Positions 41,565-50,988 of a stretch of 64,000 bases of DNA are shown here, piece after piece. Made by a program: the position numbers and the translations under genes. The notes under the pieces were generated by a model. That model ran no database searches. It had not been told where the DNA came from and was given only the letters and a program-made list of their open reading frames with translations. The stretch lies in the NCBI GenBank assembly GCA_031553225.1, contig JAVBLU010000020.1, positions 124,001-188,000 on the forward strand, given 5' to 3'. The first letter of the stretch is position 1. Each line of letters starts with the position of its first letter. The DNA comes from JAVBLU01 sp031553225. GTDB taxonomy: Bacteria > Bacillota > Clostridia > Christensenellales > UBA1750.

Positions 41565-41815
41565 CGCTATGAAAAGCGTTTTTTTGCGCATAATAAAGGT
41601 ATCGTTTCGCCGCAGTAGATGATTGTATGCGGTCTCAGAATTTCCCGGTAGTAAGAACGATGAATTGTCGCACAATAGGCTCATGTCGGTGGAATCGGTC
41701 GCCGCGATGGGCACAACACCTCGCCAAGTGGAAACCCTGCAGGCATTTGGCATGCAAACATCGCCGTGGAATGGACACGATAAAACCGGCAACATAAACG
41801 GAGGTGCAGTTTTCC
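41565..41815. other. Intergenic region before the SASP gene
   Basis: It is AT-richer than its surroundings. Short frames exist on both strands but none has a ribosome site or recognisable protein. The forespore (sigma-G) promoter of the SASP gene must lie here, and I could not find a well-spaced -35/-10 pair. Confidence 0.4.
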
Positions 41816-42037
41816 ATGGCATACACGAACATGAACCCGACCCGTACCGGTACCGCTGTTCCCGAAGCGAAGCAGGCCATGAACAACATGAAGTATGAGA
41901 TCGCCAGCGAGCTGGGCGTTAACCTCAAGCAGGGCTACAACGGCGACCTGACCTCCCGCGATGCGGGCTCCGTAGGCGGCTATATGGTCAAGCGTATGAT
42001 CGAGAACCAGCAGCGCATCATGAGCGGCTCCAAGTAA
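41816..42037 (+). CDS. Alpha/beta-type small acid-soluble spore protein
   Basis: Spore DNA-protecting protein of 73 residues. It coats forespore DNA, gives UV resistance, and is degraded by the Gpr protease on germination. The first conserved block MKYEIASELGV contains the Gpr cleavage region, and the second block is GYNGDLTSRDAGSVGGYMVK. The N-terminus is Thr/Asn-rich, and a short tail ends in SGSK. The ATG at 41816 follows GGAGGTG. A terminator follows directly, so the gene is monocistronic, as is usual. Confidence 0.97.
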   Translation: MAYTNMNPTRTGTAVPEAKQAMNNMKYEIASELGVNLKQGYNGDLTSRDAGSVGGYMVKRMIENQQRIMSGSK

Positions 42038-42076
42038 CCACCAGCGCGTAACGCATCAAGCATCCAGTAGAAGCAG

Positions 42077-42103
42077 ACGCCGGAGCGAATCGCTCCGGCG
42101 TTT
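42077..42103 (+). terminator. Terminator after SASP gene
   Basis: An 11-base-pair stem (42077-42087 with 42091-42101) with a 3-base loop is followed by TTGCTT. It lies between the convergent SASP and PBP1A genes. Confidence 0.78.
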
Positions 42104-42115
42104 GCTTGGCTTTGT

Positions 42116-44701
42116 TTACTGCCCGACCACGCCGCCCTGCTGGGGCGCACTGGGATCGGCGTGCGTGGGGATATCGTAGATGATGTCGTCATCGGGCGAC
42201 GGGATGTAGACGGGCGGCTGGCCCATACTCCATGCGTAGGTGTGCACCGGGCAGTAGTAAGGCGTCACGAGCGGATCGGAAGGCGGCGTGGCCAGAAACA
42301 CCGATGGCTCGATCCCGACGATGGCCAGGGGGAAGGCAAGCTGCGCCTGCTCCGCGGGCAGGAACCCAAGCGGCGTCTCCGGCGTTACGAACAGCTGGGC
42401 CACCGGCCCGCGCGCGGCGGCAGGGCAGTACTGGCCCGCCGGGCGGTTCGTCTCCAGGCAGGTATCCACAAACTGGTGCGCATAACAGAAGCCGAAGGGC
42501 ACGGTGCCCGCCTTAAAGTAGTCGGTGACCGGTTTGATGCCCGATACGTCCGCTGCACAGGCGTCCGTGGCGAGCAGCCCGGTAACCCCGCACACCGTGG
42601 CCTGTACAACGCCATAGTCTTCGGGCTTGCCGCCGTAAATGGGCTTGTTCTCCAGTTCCTTTTGCTTGTAAATCTCGGCCATAAATGCCTGCCATAACGG
42701 CGCTGCGGCCTTGCCGCCCGTGGTGGCGGACTTAAGCGCCGGCTCGTAGTCATCATGGCCAATCCACACCGCGGCGGCAAAGTCCGGCGTGATGCCCGCA
42801 AACGTAGTGCCCTTGTAATCGGAATTGGTGCCCGTCTTGCCGCCCACCGTGACGCCCTTGATGCGCGCGGCCGTGCCCGTGCCGCTGTTTACCGCGCCCA
42901 CGAGCATATCGGTAAGCATATAGGCCGTAGAGGTTTGGAACACCTGGCGGACCGCCCGCCGGTCGATGTTCCGCATATCGAGCAGCACGGCGCCGTGCGC
43001 GTCCGTCACGTGCGTGAAGGAGAGCGGCTCAACGTACTGGCCGCTGTTGGCGATTGTGCCAAAACATGCGGCCTCCTCGATGACCGTGAGCCCCGTCGCG
43101 CCCAGCGACAGCCCGAAGGGCGTGGCGCGGATATGCTCGGGCGCAACGCCCATGCTCGTTAGGTAGTTGACGGCGTTGTTGACCTTAACGGTAAAGGTGA
43201 GCAGCCGCGCCGCGGACGTGTTGTAGCTTTGGTACATGGCTTTGCGCATGGATACGAGGGGCGGCACGCTTGCGGAAGAGGTAAAGTTGGTGGGATAGCC
43301 GCGGGGATGGTCCCAGCCCTCGATGGGCAGCTCAATGGCGCCCACGGGGGTGGCGGGGGAGAGTCCCAGGTCCAGCGCCGGGCCGTACACCGTCAGGGGC
43401 TTGATGGAGGAACCCACCGGCTGCGCGCTTTGGCTGGCGCGGTTAAGCTGGTTTTTGGCGATGGGGGCGTCGCGCCCGCCCACGATGGCGCGCAGCTCGC
43501 CTGTTCGGTAGTCCACAACCGCGGCGGCGGCCTGCGGCTGCGGGATTTCGATGTAGGTGGAGCCGACCTGCACGCGCTTGGTCGCCTTGTTCGGGTCCTC
43601 CAGTGCGGGATAGGTCCAGTTGTGCAGGGTATCCTCCACGATGTGCTGCATGACCGGGTCAACCGTGGTGTAGATACGATATCCGCCCTTGCGGATTTCG
43701 GTGGTGAGCGCCGAGCGGTTCTCTTTGGTGTCCGGAAGGCCGCGCTGCAGCAAAAAATGCCGAATGACGTCCTGAATGGCGTACTCCACAAAGTACGGCA
43801 TGTCGTACATGCCCTGGCGGGCGGACTCGGGTACGACGCTCACCTTGTCCGCAAGCGCGGCGTCGTACTGCGCCTGGTCGATGTATCCGCTGTTAAACAT
43901 GGCCTTGAGCACTTCGGCCGTGCGGTCGTCGGATATCTCCGGCGTATTCTTCACCACGTAGTTGCGCCGGGGCGAATACTTGCCGGGGTTGCGCGCAAGG
44001 CCGGCGATCAGCGCGCATTCGCGCAAGGTAAGATCGTCCAAATCCTTGCCCAAGTAGTCCAGAGCGGCGGTCTTCACGCCGTAGTTCCCCTCGCCCAGGG
44101 TAATGGTATTCATGTAGTATTCCAAAATCTGGTCCTTGGAGTACTCCGCTTCCAGCTGCATGGCCAGATAGGCTTCCTGAATCTTGCGGCGGTAGGTCTG
44201 CTCGTCGGTTAGAAGGGTATTCTTGATGAGCTGCTGGGTGATGGTGGAACCGCCCTGCATGGAATCGTTGGCCAGGTTGCGCAAAAACACGCCCGCGATG
44301 CGCTTGACGTCCACGCCGTTGTGCTGCAGGAAGCGCGTGTCCTCAATGGCCACGAACGCTTCTGTGAGGTACTTGGGCATTTCGGAGATGGACGCCCACA
44401 CGCGGTATTCCGCGCCGGAATACGCCGTGATCAGCTTGCCGTCGCGGTCATAGATGAAGGACGTCTCGTCCTGGTCGGCGATTTTGGCGACATCCAGCTT
44501 GGGCGTTGATTCCACGTACGCCTTGGCGATGCCCAGTACGAGCCCTCCGCCGGCAAGGCCTGCGGCGGCCAAAACCACCACGGCCATCCAGAACGTGGTG
44601 ATGATGACGCTCAAAATGAAGGACGGCGGGTTCTGTCGCTGCTTGAACACGCGCGCAATGGCGGATCGCCCGGTTTTTTCACTGGTCGGTTTCTTTTCCA
44701 T
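42116..44701 (-). CDS. Class A penicillin-binding protein (PBP1A type)
   Basis: Bifunctional peptidoglycan glycosyltransferase/transpeptidase, 861 residues. The N-terminal membrane helix spans about residues 30-58. The GT51 domain has AIEDTRFLQHNGVD and GGSTITQQLIKN. The transpeptidase domain has SSIKP as SxxK, SYNTS as SxN and GGKTGT as KTG. The tail of about 200 residues carries several cysteines in pairs (ATVCGVTGLLATDAC) and ends in Pro/Asp-rich sequence, as in many clostridial PBP1A proteins. The ATG at 44701 follows GGAGG; an earlier in-frame start is unlikely. It diverges from yunB, 105 bases away. Confidence 0.96.
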   Translation of the reverse strand: MEKKPTSEKTGRSAIARVFKQRQNPPSFILSVIITTFWMAVVVLAAAGLAGGGLVLGIAKAYVESTPKLDVAKIADQDETSFIYDRDGKLITAYSGAEYRVWASISEMPKYLTEAFVAIEDTRFLQHNGVDVKRIAGVFLRNLANDSMQGGSTITQQLIKNTLLTDEQTYRRKIQEAYLAMQLEAEYSKDQILEYYMNTITLGEGNYGVKTAALDYLGKDLDDLTLRECALIAGLARNPGKYSPRRNYVVKNTPEISDDRTAEVLKAMFNSGYIDQAQYDAALADKVSVVPESARQGMYDMPYFVEYAIQDVIRHFLLQRGLPDTKENRSALTTEIRKGGYRIYTTVDPVMQHIVEDTLHNWTYPALEDPNKATKRVQVGSTYIEIPQPQAAAAVVDYRTGELRAIVGGRDAPIAKNQLNRASQSAQPVGSSIKPLTVYGPALDLGLSPATPVGAIELPIEGWDHPRGYPTNFTSSASVPPLVSMRKAMYQSYNTSAARLLTFTVKVNNAVNYLTSMGVAPEHIRATPFGLSLGATGLTVIEEAACFGTIANSGQYVEPLSFTHVTDAHGAVLLDMRNIDRRAVRQVFQTSTAYMLTDMLVGAVNSGTGTAARIKGVTVGGKTGTNSDYKGTTFAGITPDFAAAVWIGHDDYEPALKSATTGGKAAAPLWQAFMAEIYKQKELENKPIYGGKPEDYGVVQATVCGVTGLLATDACAADVSGIKPVTDYFKAGTVPFGFCYAHQFVDTCLETNRPAGQYCPAAARGPVAQLFVTPETPLGFLPAEQAQLAFPLAIVGIEPSVFLATPPSDPLVTPYYCPVHTYAWSMGQPPVYIPSPDDDIIYDIPTHADPSAPQQGGVVGQ

Positions 44702-44806
44702 CTGGGCCTCCGTAACAAATATACAGATAATAATTCGCGCGGGCGCGAGCGCCTTCCTGCCTTGCATGGTGCAAGCCGCTTTGCGCATATAGGGTAAGGC
44801 GGGGGT

Positions 44807-45463
44807 GTGCGCATGCGCAGACGCTGGCTGTCCTTACTTCAAAAGGTGTTTCTTGCGCTTGTGGCGCTCTCCCTGCTGCTTATGTGGTGGCTGGAGGCGA
44901 GCATCAAGCCGGTCGTCCTGTCGCTGGGCGAAGCGCGCGTGCGCGCCGCCGCAACGGGGGCGATCAACACAGCCATCAGCGAAATGACGAACGACACGAG
45001 CTACGAGGATCTGGTGGACGTGCGCCTAGACAGCGCGGGCCGCGTAAGCATGATGCTGATGAACACCGTATCCATGAACAGGCTCTCGGCGCGCACGGCC
45101 ATCGCCGCTCAGCGCAATATCTCCGATATCGGCGCGCAAGGGCTGTCGATACCGCTGTTTACGGCGCTCGGTTCACAGTTGCTCGCCGGGCGGGGCCCCA
45201 CGCTGTACCTGCGCGTTGTGCCGGTCGGATCTGTGACCACCGATTTTCGCACGGAGTTTTCTTCGGCGGGCATCAATCAAACGAGGCACAGGGTATTTCT
45301 GTGTCTAGCGGCGCAAGTGCGCATCATCATTCCGACCGGGTCCCGGCAGGTGGAGATCGCCACGCAAGTGCCCATCGCCGAAACCGTCATCGTGGGAGAA
45401 GTGCCCAACACATTCCTGCAGGGCACGGGCGCGCTGGACCTGGTTCCGAACGACGGACGGTAA
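44807..45463 (+). CDS. yunB: Sporulation protein YunB
   Basis: Mother-cell sporulation protein of 218 residues, sigma-E dependent in Bacillus (family knowledge). A basic N-terminus and one transmembrane segment (about residues 10-28) come first. The family domain has ARVRAAATGAINTAI, DLVDVRLDSAGRVSMMLMNT, PLFTALGSQLLAGRGPTLYL and QVPIAETVIVGEVPNTF. The start may be GTG 44807 or ATG 44813, both close to AAGGCGGGGG. CATATA shortly before it resembles a sigma-E -10 element, with only a weak -35. Its exact function in spore formation is unknown. Confidence 0.93.
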   Translation: MRMRRRWLSLLQKVFLALVALSLLLMWWLEASIKPVVLSLGEARVRAAATGAINTAISEMTNDTSYEDLVDVRLDSAGRVSMMLMNTVSMNRLSARTAIAAQRNISDIGAQGLSIPLFTALGSQLLAGRGPTLYLRVVPVGSVTTDFRTEFSSAGINQTRHRVFLCLAAQVRIIIPTGSRQVEIATQVPIAETVIVGEVPNTFLQGTGALDLVPNDGR

Positions 45464-45472
45464 ATCGCCGGC

Positions 45473-45501
45473 TTTACTTTTCCGATAAAGTGTTGTAGGA
45501 T
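45473..45501 (+). promoter_or_regulatory. Promoter of the Nudix gene
   Basis: TTTACT (45473-45478), a 17-base spacer and TAGGAT (45496-45501). The -10 covers the ATG at 45500, which supports the later start codon at 45536. Confidence 0.6.
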
Positions 45502-45535
45502 GAACACAGAAGATCGTTATTGGGGGGCGGAATGG

Positions 45536-45952
45536 ATGCTGGTACGCAACTGCGCGGGCGGTGTCGTGTTCCACGGCAACGATGTCTTTCTCCTGCTCAA
45601 CGAGAAGAACGAGTGGGTCCTGCCCAAGGGCGTCATCCGCAGCGGCGAGCTGTCGCGCGACGTGGCGATCCGGCGGGTAAAGTCCGAAACGGGCGTAGAT
45701 GGGGCCATCGTGCTGACCGCGGGAGAGACGACCTACGAGTTCTACTCCATCACAAGGCGCGCGCCGGTGTGCAACCGAATCACCTGGTACGTAATGCGCG
45801 CGGAGTCCCCTGTCTTCCGCGTAGCGTTTGAACAGGGTTTTCTGGACGGCGGCTGGTTTCCCATCGACGACGCGCTCCAGCGCATCACCTACAGCCAGGA
45901 CCGCACGCTTCTGCGCGTTGCGCACGAAAAACTTCTGGACGTCAACGCATAG
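45536..45952 (+). CDS. Nudix-fold protein with degenerate Nudix box
   Basis: Nudix-fold protein of 138 residues. The Nudix box region is GVIRSGELSRDVAIRRVKSE followed by TGV. The usual REUxEE is RRVKSE, so two of the metal-binding glutamates are Arg and Ser. Diphosphate hydrolysis is therefore doubtful, and the protein may bind ligands or act as a regulator. The rest of the fold is intact (NCAGGVVFHG, WVLPKGV, GGWFPIDDALQRI). The ATG at 45536 is chosen because a promoter -10 covers the earlier ATG at 45500 and a GGGGGGCGG site precedes 45536. A terminator follows. Confidence 0.85.
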   Translation: MLVRNCAGGVVFHGNDVFLLLNEKNEWVLPKGVIRSGELSRDVAIRRVKSETGVDGAIVLTAGETTYEFYSITRRAPVCNRITWYVMRAESPVFRVAFEQGFLDGGWFPIDDALQRITYSQDRTLLRVAHEKLLDVNA

Positions 45953-45964
45953 GCACCGCGCCGT

Positions 45965-45989
45965 ACGGCCGCTTCGGCGGCCGTTTTTT
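45965..45989 (+). terminator. Intrinsic terminator after the Nudix gene
   Basis: A perfect 8-base-pair GC stem (45965-45972 with 45977-45984) with a TTCG tetraloop and a run of six T. It is a textbook intrinsic terminator. Confidence 0.92.
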
Positions 45990-46011
45990 GTGAGGTTTCG
46001 GAGGTGGGGAT

Positions 46012-46986
46012 ATGGAGCTGGGAGCCCCTGTGCGCGCCTGCGTGATCGGACTTGGACAAACGGGCGTCCGTCACGCGCAAACGTACGTCCAAGCTCCGGA
46101 CGCGCAGCTCGCCGCCGTGTGCGACGTGCGCGAGGATCTGGCGCGCGCGCTCGGCGAGCGCCTGGGCGTGCCCTTCTATACGAACGCGGCGGACATGCTC
46201 TCCTCCATTCGCCCGGCAGTTTGCTCGGTGTGCACGGCGGGCTCCGAGTCGGCGGGCGATCACCACGCCCCGGCGGTGCTCGCGCTGCGCATGGGCGTGC
46301 ACGTGCTATGCGCTTGTCCCATGAGCAACAGCTTCGTGCTGGGCGCAGATATGGCGCGCACCGCCCGGGCGCGCGGCGCGCTGTTGGGCGTTGACCTGTA
46401 CCGCAGGTTTTCGGCGGGCATGCGCCTGGCAGGCGAGTGGCTTGCGCAGCGGCGCATCGGCGAAGTGGTCAGCGCGCATCTATGCCTTTCCCGGCCCTGC
46501 CCATGCGATACCTCTTTGAGCGCCGTCAAGGCCCTCGCACCGGCCGGCGTGGACACGCTTCGCGTGCTGCTGGGCGAAGTGAAGGCCGTACAGTGCTTCG
46601 CCTGCAAGGATGAGGCGGGCGTGTACCGCGACGCCTCCGTGCACCTGCAGTTTGTGGGAGGCAGCACGGGCGTCATTGCCTTGTCCGCCCGAGCCGGGGC
46701 GCGCGAGCGGCTGCGCGTGACCGGCACGTTGGGCTGCCTTGAGACGGGCGGCGGATGGGGCGGCGCGATGCTGCAGCAAGGCGGCGAACCGCCCGCCATT
46801 GCCGGCGAGCAGGCGCAGGACGCCAGTGAGGCCATGCGGGCGCGCATCCTGCAGTTTATTGCGGACGTGCGGCACGGCGCGCTGCCCCAGCACATAGAAG
46901 GTTCCGCGGAGCAAGCGCTGGCGGCGCTGAAAGCGACGCACGCCGCCGTGGAGTCACTCTCCTCGTTTCGCATCGTCGCTCTATAG
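46012..46986 (+). CDS. Gfo/Idh/MocA family oxidoreductase-like protein, atypical active site
   Basis: NAD(P)-dependent sugar-dehydrogenase-like protein, 324 residues. The Rossmann domain opens with RACVIGLGQTGVRHAQTY, and AAVCDVREDLARALGERLGV follows. The catalytic EKP motif of the family is replaced by CACPMS, so the key Lys is missing, and the second-domain DxxxH-type site is also unclear (APAGVDTLRVLLGE). The C-terminal beta-sheet domain is present in full. It may bind a nucleotide or sugar without oxidation, or represent a divergent enzyme. The ATG at 46012 has GGAGG upstream. The gene stands between a terminator and recQ. Confidence 0.85.
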   Translation: MELGAPVRACVIGLGQTGVRHAQTYVQAPDAQLAAVCDVREDLARALGERLGVPFYTNAADMLSSIRPAVCSVCTAGSESAGDHHAPAVLALRMGVHVLCACPMSNSFVLGADMARTARARGALLGVDLYRRFSAGMRLAGEWLAQRRIGEVVSAHLCLSRPCPCDTSLSAVKALAPAGVDTLRVLLGEVKAVQCFACKDEAGVYRDASVHLQFVGGSTGVIALSARAGARERLRVTGTLGCLETGGGWGGAMLQQGGEPPAIAGEQAQDASEAMRARILQFIADVRHGALPQHIEGSAEQALAALKATHAAVESLSSFRIVAL

Positions 46987-47067
46987 GGTCAGGGCGGCTT
47001 GTCGCGCGAACAGCGCGCGGGCAGGTCATGCCGCGCCGCCTCATAATCCGCTCTGGCAGGTGATGGG

Positions 47068-49071
47068 ATGCGCAAGGAACAGGCCTTGCGGACGTACTTC
47101 GGCTACGACGGCTTTCGCCCCGGGCAGGCCGAGCTGATTGACGCGCTGCTGGGGGGCTCGGACGTGCTGGGCGTGATGCCCACGGGTGCAGGCAAGTCGG
47201 TGTGCTACCAGATACCCGCCCTCTTGCTGAAAGGCACGGCGCTTGTCATCTCGCCGCTCATCTCGCTGATGAACGATCAGGTAGGGGCGCTGCTGCAGGC
47301 GGGCATCCCCGCGGCGTGCCTGCACAGCGGCCTTCCGGCTGCCGCGGCGCAGGATGCGCTTACGGGCGCGCGGGAAGGGCGCTGGAAGCTTTTATACATC
47401 GCGCCGGAACGGCTGCAGACGCCGGAGATGCAGTCGCTGTGCGCGCGCCTGCCCATCTCGCTTGTGGCCGTGGATGAGGCGCACTGTGTTTCACAGTGGG
47501 GGCAGGATTTTCGGCCGAGCTACCTGCGCATTAGCGCGTTTCTCGGCGGCCTCCCGAGCCGCCCGCCCGTTGGGGCGTTTACGGCGACGGCCACGGCCGC
47601 GGTGCGAGAGGACATCGTTTCACTCCTCTCCCTGCGCGGGCCTTACACGCGCGTGGGGAGCTTCGACCGCGCAAACCTGCGCTTTGAAGTGCGTATGCCC
47701 GCCGCCCGTAAGCGAACGGACGCGCTCATCGAATGCCTGGACGGCATGCGGGGGCAAAGCGGCATCGTGTATTGCGCCACGCGCAAGGCGGTGGAGGAGG
47801 TGCGCGAGGCGCTTGTGGCCGCCGGTATCGCGGCCACGCGCTACCACGCCGGGCTCGGCGACGCCGAACGGGCCGCCAATCAGGACGCCTTCGCACGCGA
47901 CGAGCAGCCGGTGATGGTCGCCACGAACGCCTTCGGCATGGGGATCGACAAATCGAACGTGGGCTTTGTCGTTCACTACCAGATGCCCAAGGACATGGAG
48001 AGCTATTATCAGGAGGCCGGGCGCGCGGGCCGCGATGGGTCTGCCGCCCGGTGCGTGCTGTTGTTCTCGCGTGCGGATATCGCAACGAACCGTTTCCTCA
48101 TCGACCGCGAGCGGGGCGAGGACATGGACCCGGAAACGGCCGCGCGCGTGAAGCGGGCCGCTGGCGAGCGCCTGTCCGCCATGGTAAACTATTGCTACGA
48201 GCCAGGGTGCCTGCGCGCATACATCCTTGGGTACTTCGGCGAGCAAACGGCCGGCCCTTGCGGCAACTGCGGCGGGTGCAACGGGGATGCGGCCGAGACG
48301 GACGTGACCCGCCAGGCGCAGATGGCGCTGTCCTGCGTGGCGCGTATGGACGGGCGCTTCGGGCAGGCGTTCATCGCCCGCGTGCTGCTGGGCAGCGAGG
48401 ACAAACGCATAACGCAGGCCGGGCTTGAGCGTCTCTCCACCTATGGTCTTTTGCGTGATTGGCCGCGGGAGCAGGTGCAGGCGCTGCTCACGCATCTGTG
48501 CGCGAAAGGATACCTTGCGGTGGGCGATGGGCCGTATCCGACCCTTTCACTCACGCCCGCCGCCCGCGCCGTGTTGCAGGGCAATGAGCGAGTGGCCTTG
48601 CGGCTGATGCAGGCTCCGCCGGAGCGGCGCGATGGCAACAAGCCGCTAAAAGGCGGCAAATTTGCCCGCAGGCCGGGCGCGGCTGCTGCGGACGACGAGC
48701 TGCTCGCTCGTTTGAAGGCTCTGCGCGGCCGCTTAGCCAAGGCGCAGGGGCAGCCCGCCTACATCGTCTTTACGGACGCGGCGCTTCAGGACATGTGCCA
48801 AAGGCGTCCGCGCACGCCGCAGCAATTTCTTCAAGTGTCCGGCGTTGGACAGGCCAAGGCGGCGCGCTATGGCGCGGCGTTTCTGACGGAGATATGCGGG
48901 GAAGCAGTGCCGCCTCCGTCCGGCGACTCGGGCGCGCCCTGGACGCCTGCCGAGGAGGAATGGCTGCGGCGCGAGCAGGAAGAGCGTCTGCCGCTCACCA
49001 CGATGGCGCGGCTGCACCGGCGGCCCGAGGCTGAGGTGGCCGAGCGCCTGCGCCGTATGGGGCTTGCATAG
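47068..49071 (+). CDS. recQ: ATP-dependent DNA helicase RecQ
   Basis: 3'-5' DNA helicase of recombination and repair, 667 residues. Motif 0 is YFGYDGFRPGQAELI, Walker A is PTGAGKSVCYQ, the DEAH box is VAVDEAHCVSQWG, and motif VI is QEAGRAGRDG. The zinc-binding region has CYEPGCLRAYILGYFGE and CGNCGGC. An RQC winged-helix region and an HRDC domain (about residues 545-615) follow. The last 45 residues form a charged helical tail (PAEEEWLRREQEERLPL). The ATG at 47068 follows AGGTGATGGG. It is a complete RecQ. Confidence 0.96.
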   Translation: MRKEQALRTYFGYDGFRPGQAELIDALLGGSDVLGVMPTGAGKSVCYQIPALLLKGTALVISPLISLMNDQVGALLQAGIPAACLHSGLPAAAAQDALTGAREGRWKLLYIAPERLQTPEMQSLCARLPISLVAVDEAHCVSQWGQDFRPSYLRISAFLGGLPSRPPVGAFTATATAAVREDIVSLLSLRGPYTRVGSFDRANLRFEVRMPAARKRTDALIECLDGMRGQSGIVYCATRKAVEEVREALVAAGIAATRYHAGLGDAERAANQDAFARDEQPVMVATNAFGMGIDKSNVGFVVHYQMPKDMESYYQEAGRAGRDGSAARCVLLFSRADIATNRFLIDRERGEDMDPETAARVKRAAGERLSAMVNYCYEPGCLRAYILGYFGEQTAGPCGNCGGCNGDAAETDVTRQAQMALSCVARMDGRFGQAFIARVLLGSEDKRITQAGLERLSTYGLLRDWPREQVQALLTHLCAKGYLAVGDGPYPTLSLTPAARAVLQGNERVALRLMQAPPERRDGNKPLKGGKFARRPGAAAADDELLARLKALRGRLAKAQGQPAYIVFTDAALQDMCQRRPRTPQQFLQVSGVGQAKAARYGAAFLTEICGEAVPPPSGDSGAPWTPAEEEWLRREQEERLPLTTMARLHRRPEAEVAERLRRMGLA

Positions 49072-49121
49072 CTGCAGCCGGCCTGCGCAGCGGTGCCGTG
49101 ACGGGTTATGGAATGCCGCCG

Positions 49122-50882
49122 CTAGGAGATGGCCCCCATGCGGCGCTTTTCTTCGTTGTCGCCCACCAATTGTACGTTGCACAGCCGCGCGTACAGGCCG
49201 CTTTGCGCGAGTAGCTCGCTATGCCGCCCGCGCTCCACAACGCGCCCTTCCTCCAGCACAAGGATCTGATCGGCCCGCATCACCGTGGACAGGCGGTGCG
49301 CTATGACCACGATGGTGCGCGTGCCCGCCAACCCCTCGATGGCCTTTTGTATGTCCGACTCGGTCTGCACATCCACGGAAGCCGTCGCCTCGTCCAGAAT
49401 GAGGATGGGCGTGTCGCGCAGTACGGCGCGGGCGATGGCGATGCGCTGCTTTTGTCCGCCGGACAAGCGCACGCCGCGCTCGCCCACAAGCGTGTCGTAC
49501 CCGGAAGGCATCTGGGTGATGAAGCTGTCGGCGTGCGCCACAGCTGCAGCCGCTTCTATCTGCGCGCGCGTCGCCCCGGACGCGCCGTAAGCGATGTTTT
49601 CGGCCACGGTGCCGTTGAAGAGGAACACGTCCTGCAGCACCAAAGAGATGTTGGCGCGCAGGGAGGCGACGCTCAGCCCCCGGATGTCCTGCCCGTCCAG
49701 CGTCACGCGGCCGCTCACCGGATCATAGAAGCGCTCCAACAGCGACACGATGGTCGTCTTTCCAACGCCTGTTGGGCCTACCAGGGCAATCATGCTGCCA
49801 CCCGGAGCGGAGAAGCTAACGTTGCGCAGCACGGGTTCGGCGGCTTGATAGGAAAAGCTCACGTCCTCGAAAGCGATGTTGCCCTTCGCCCGGCCGATGG
49901 TTGTCGCCTCCTTTCCGTCCGCAATCTCGCTCTGCGCATCCAGGATGTCGAAGATGCGCGTCGCGCCCGCAAAGGAGGACAAAACATCCTCGGTCAGGCG
50001 GGCGAGCGTGGCGATGGGCTGGTAGAAGAGGCTGAGGTACAAAAGGAAGCCAACGATGTCCGGCACGCTCACCTGGCCGCGCAGCGCAAGATAGCTGCCA
50101 CAGCCTACCACAATCACCGTTCCCAGCGAGGTAAGAAACTCCACGCTCGGGTGAAAGATGCCGTTGAAGAAGTTCGCGCGGATGTTGACATAGGAATACT
50201 CGTCGCGCATTTTGGCGATCTTGTCGTGCTCGCGTGCCTCCTGGCCAAAGGCCTGTATCTCCTTCATGCCCGACAGGTTGTCCTGCAGAACCCCGTTCAG
50301 CTCGCCCAGTACCTTTTGATTGATGCGAAAGAGCGGGGCGACCCGCCGCCCAAACTGAGCGGACACGATCACCACGAAGGGCACGGGAATCATGGTGAGA
50401 AGCGCCAGGGCAGGGTTGATGGTGAGCAAAATGAACGCGACACCCGCCACCATGAGCGCGCTAGTAAGGAAGTCGGGCAGAGCGTGCGCGATGAGCAGCT
50501 CGATCTGGCGCGTGTCGTTCACCATGCGCGACATCAGCTGCCCGGTTTGTTGATCCTGGTAATACCGCAAGGACATGGCCTGCAGCTTGTCGTATATAAG
50601 TAGGGTGAGATCGGGCACGAACCGCCAGGCGGCCAGATGGCTAAAGTACATATTGATGAAGCGGCACAGCGCCCGCAGCAGGTACGCCCCCACGAGTATG
50701 GCGACGTACGCAAAAACGCTGTGCATGTCGATTTCCCCGGAGGTAAGGTTGGCGGTAAGCGTGCGGATGAGGCCGGGTACGAGCAGACTCATACACGTGG
50801 CCCCCAGCAGCCCTGCCGCTGCTGCGATAAGCAGGCCCCAGTGCTTGCGCGCCATCAGGAGCAGGCGTTTTGCCATCTTCAT
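49122..50882 (-). CDS. ABC transporter, fused permease and ATPase (exporter type)
   Basis: Half-transporter exporter of 586 residues that works as a dimer. The membrane domain has six helices (about residues 1-310), and the ATPase domain follows. Walker A is GPTGVGKTTI, the signature LSGGQ lies in GVRLSGGQKQR, Walker B is LILDEATAS, and the H-loop is VIAHRLS. It belongs to the MdlB/MsbA-like multidrug or lipid group; the cargo is unknown. The ATG at 50882 has GGGGGAA upstream at long spacing. It is monocistronic with its own promoter, and no partner half-transporter is adjacent. Confidence 0.95.
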   Translation of the reverse strand: MKMAKRLLLMARKHWGLLIAAAAGLLGATCMSLLVPGLIRTLTANLTSGEIDMHSVFAYVAILVGAYLLRALCRFINMYFSHLAAWRFVPDLTLLIYDKLQAMSLRYYQDQQTGQLMSRMVNDTRQIELLIAHALPDFLTSALMVAGVAFILLTINPALALLTMIPVPFVVIVSAQFGRRVAPLFRINQKVLGELNGVLQDNLSGMKEIQAFGQEAREHDKIAKMRDEYSYVNIRANFFNGIFHPSVEFLTSLGTVIVVGCGSYLALRGQVSVPDIVGFLLYLSLFYQPIATLARLTEDVLSSFAGATRIFDILDAQSEIADGKEATTIGRAKGNIAFEDVSFSYQAAEPVLRNVSFSAPGGSMIALVGPTGVGKTTIVSLLERFYDPVSGRVTLDGQDIRGLSVASLRANISLVLQDVFLFNGTVAENIAYGASGATRAQIEAAAAVAHADSFITQMPSGYDTLVGERGVRLSGGQKQRIAIARAVLRDTPILILDEATASVDVQTESDIQKAIEGLAGTRTIVVIAHRLSTVMRADQILVLEEGRVVERGRHSELLAQSGLYARLCNVQLVGDNEEKRRMGAIS

Positions 50883-50917
50883 GGTCGGTTGTTCCCCCTA
50901 TCCGATTGCATAGGCAC

Positions 50918-50946
50918 ATTATCCTCCATATAGGGGCGCGTGTCCA
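50918..50946 (-). promoter_or_regulatory. Promoter of the ABC exporter gene
   Basis: The minus strand reads TGGACA (50941-50946), a 17-base spacer and GATAAT (50918-50923). Each box differs from consensus at one position. The start would be near 50911. Confidence 0.72.
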
Positions 50947-50988
50947 CATACAGCTATCAGAATTTCGACAAGAACGGGAGCTGACACC

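Noticed and set aside
41559..41822. An 87-codon frame on the minus strand upstream of the SASP gene
   Set aside because: It covers the region that must contain the SASP promoter and ribosome site and has no start signal of its own.
45500..45535. An upstream start (ATG 45500) for the Nudix gene
   Set aside because: The promoter -10 element covers this codon, so the transcript would begin after it.
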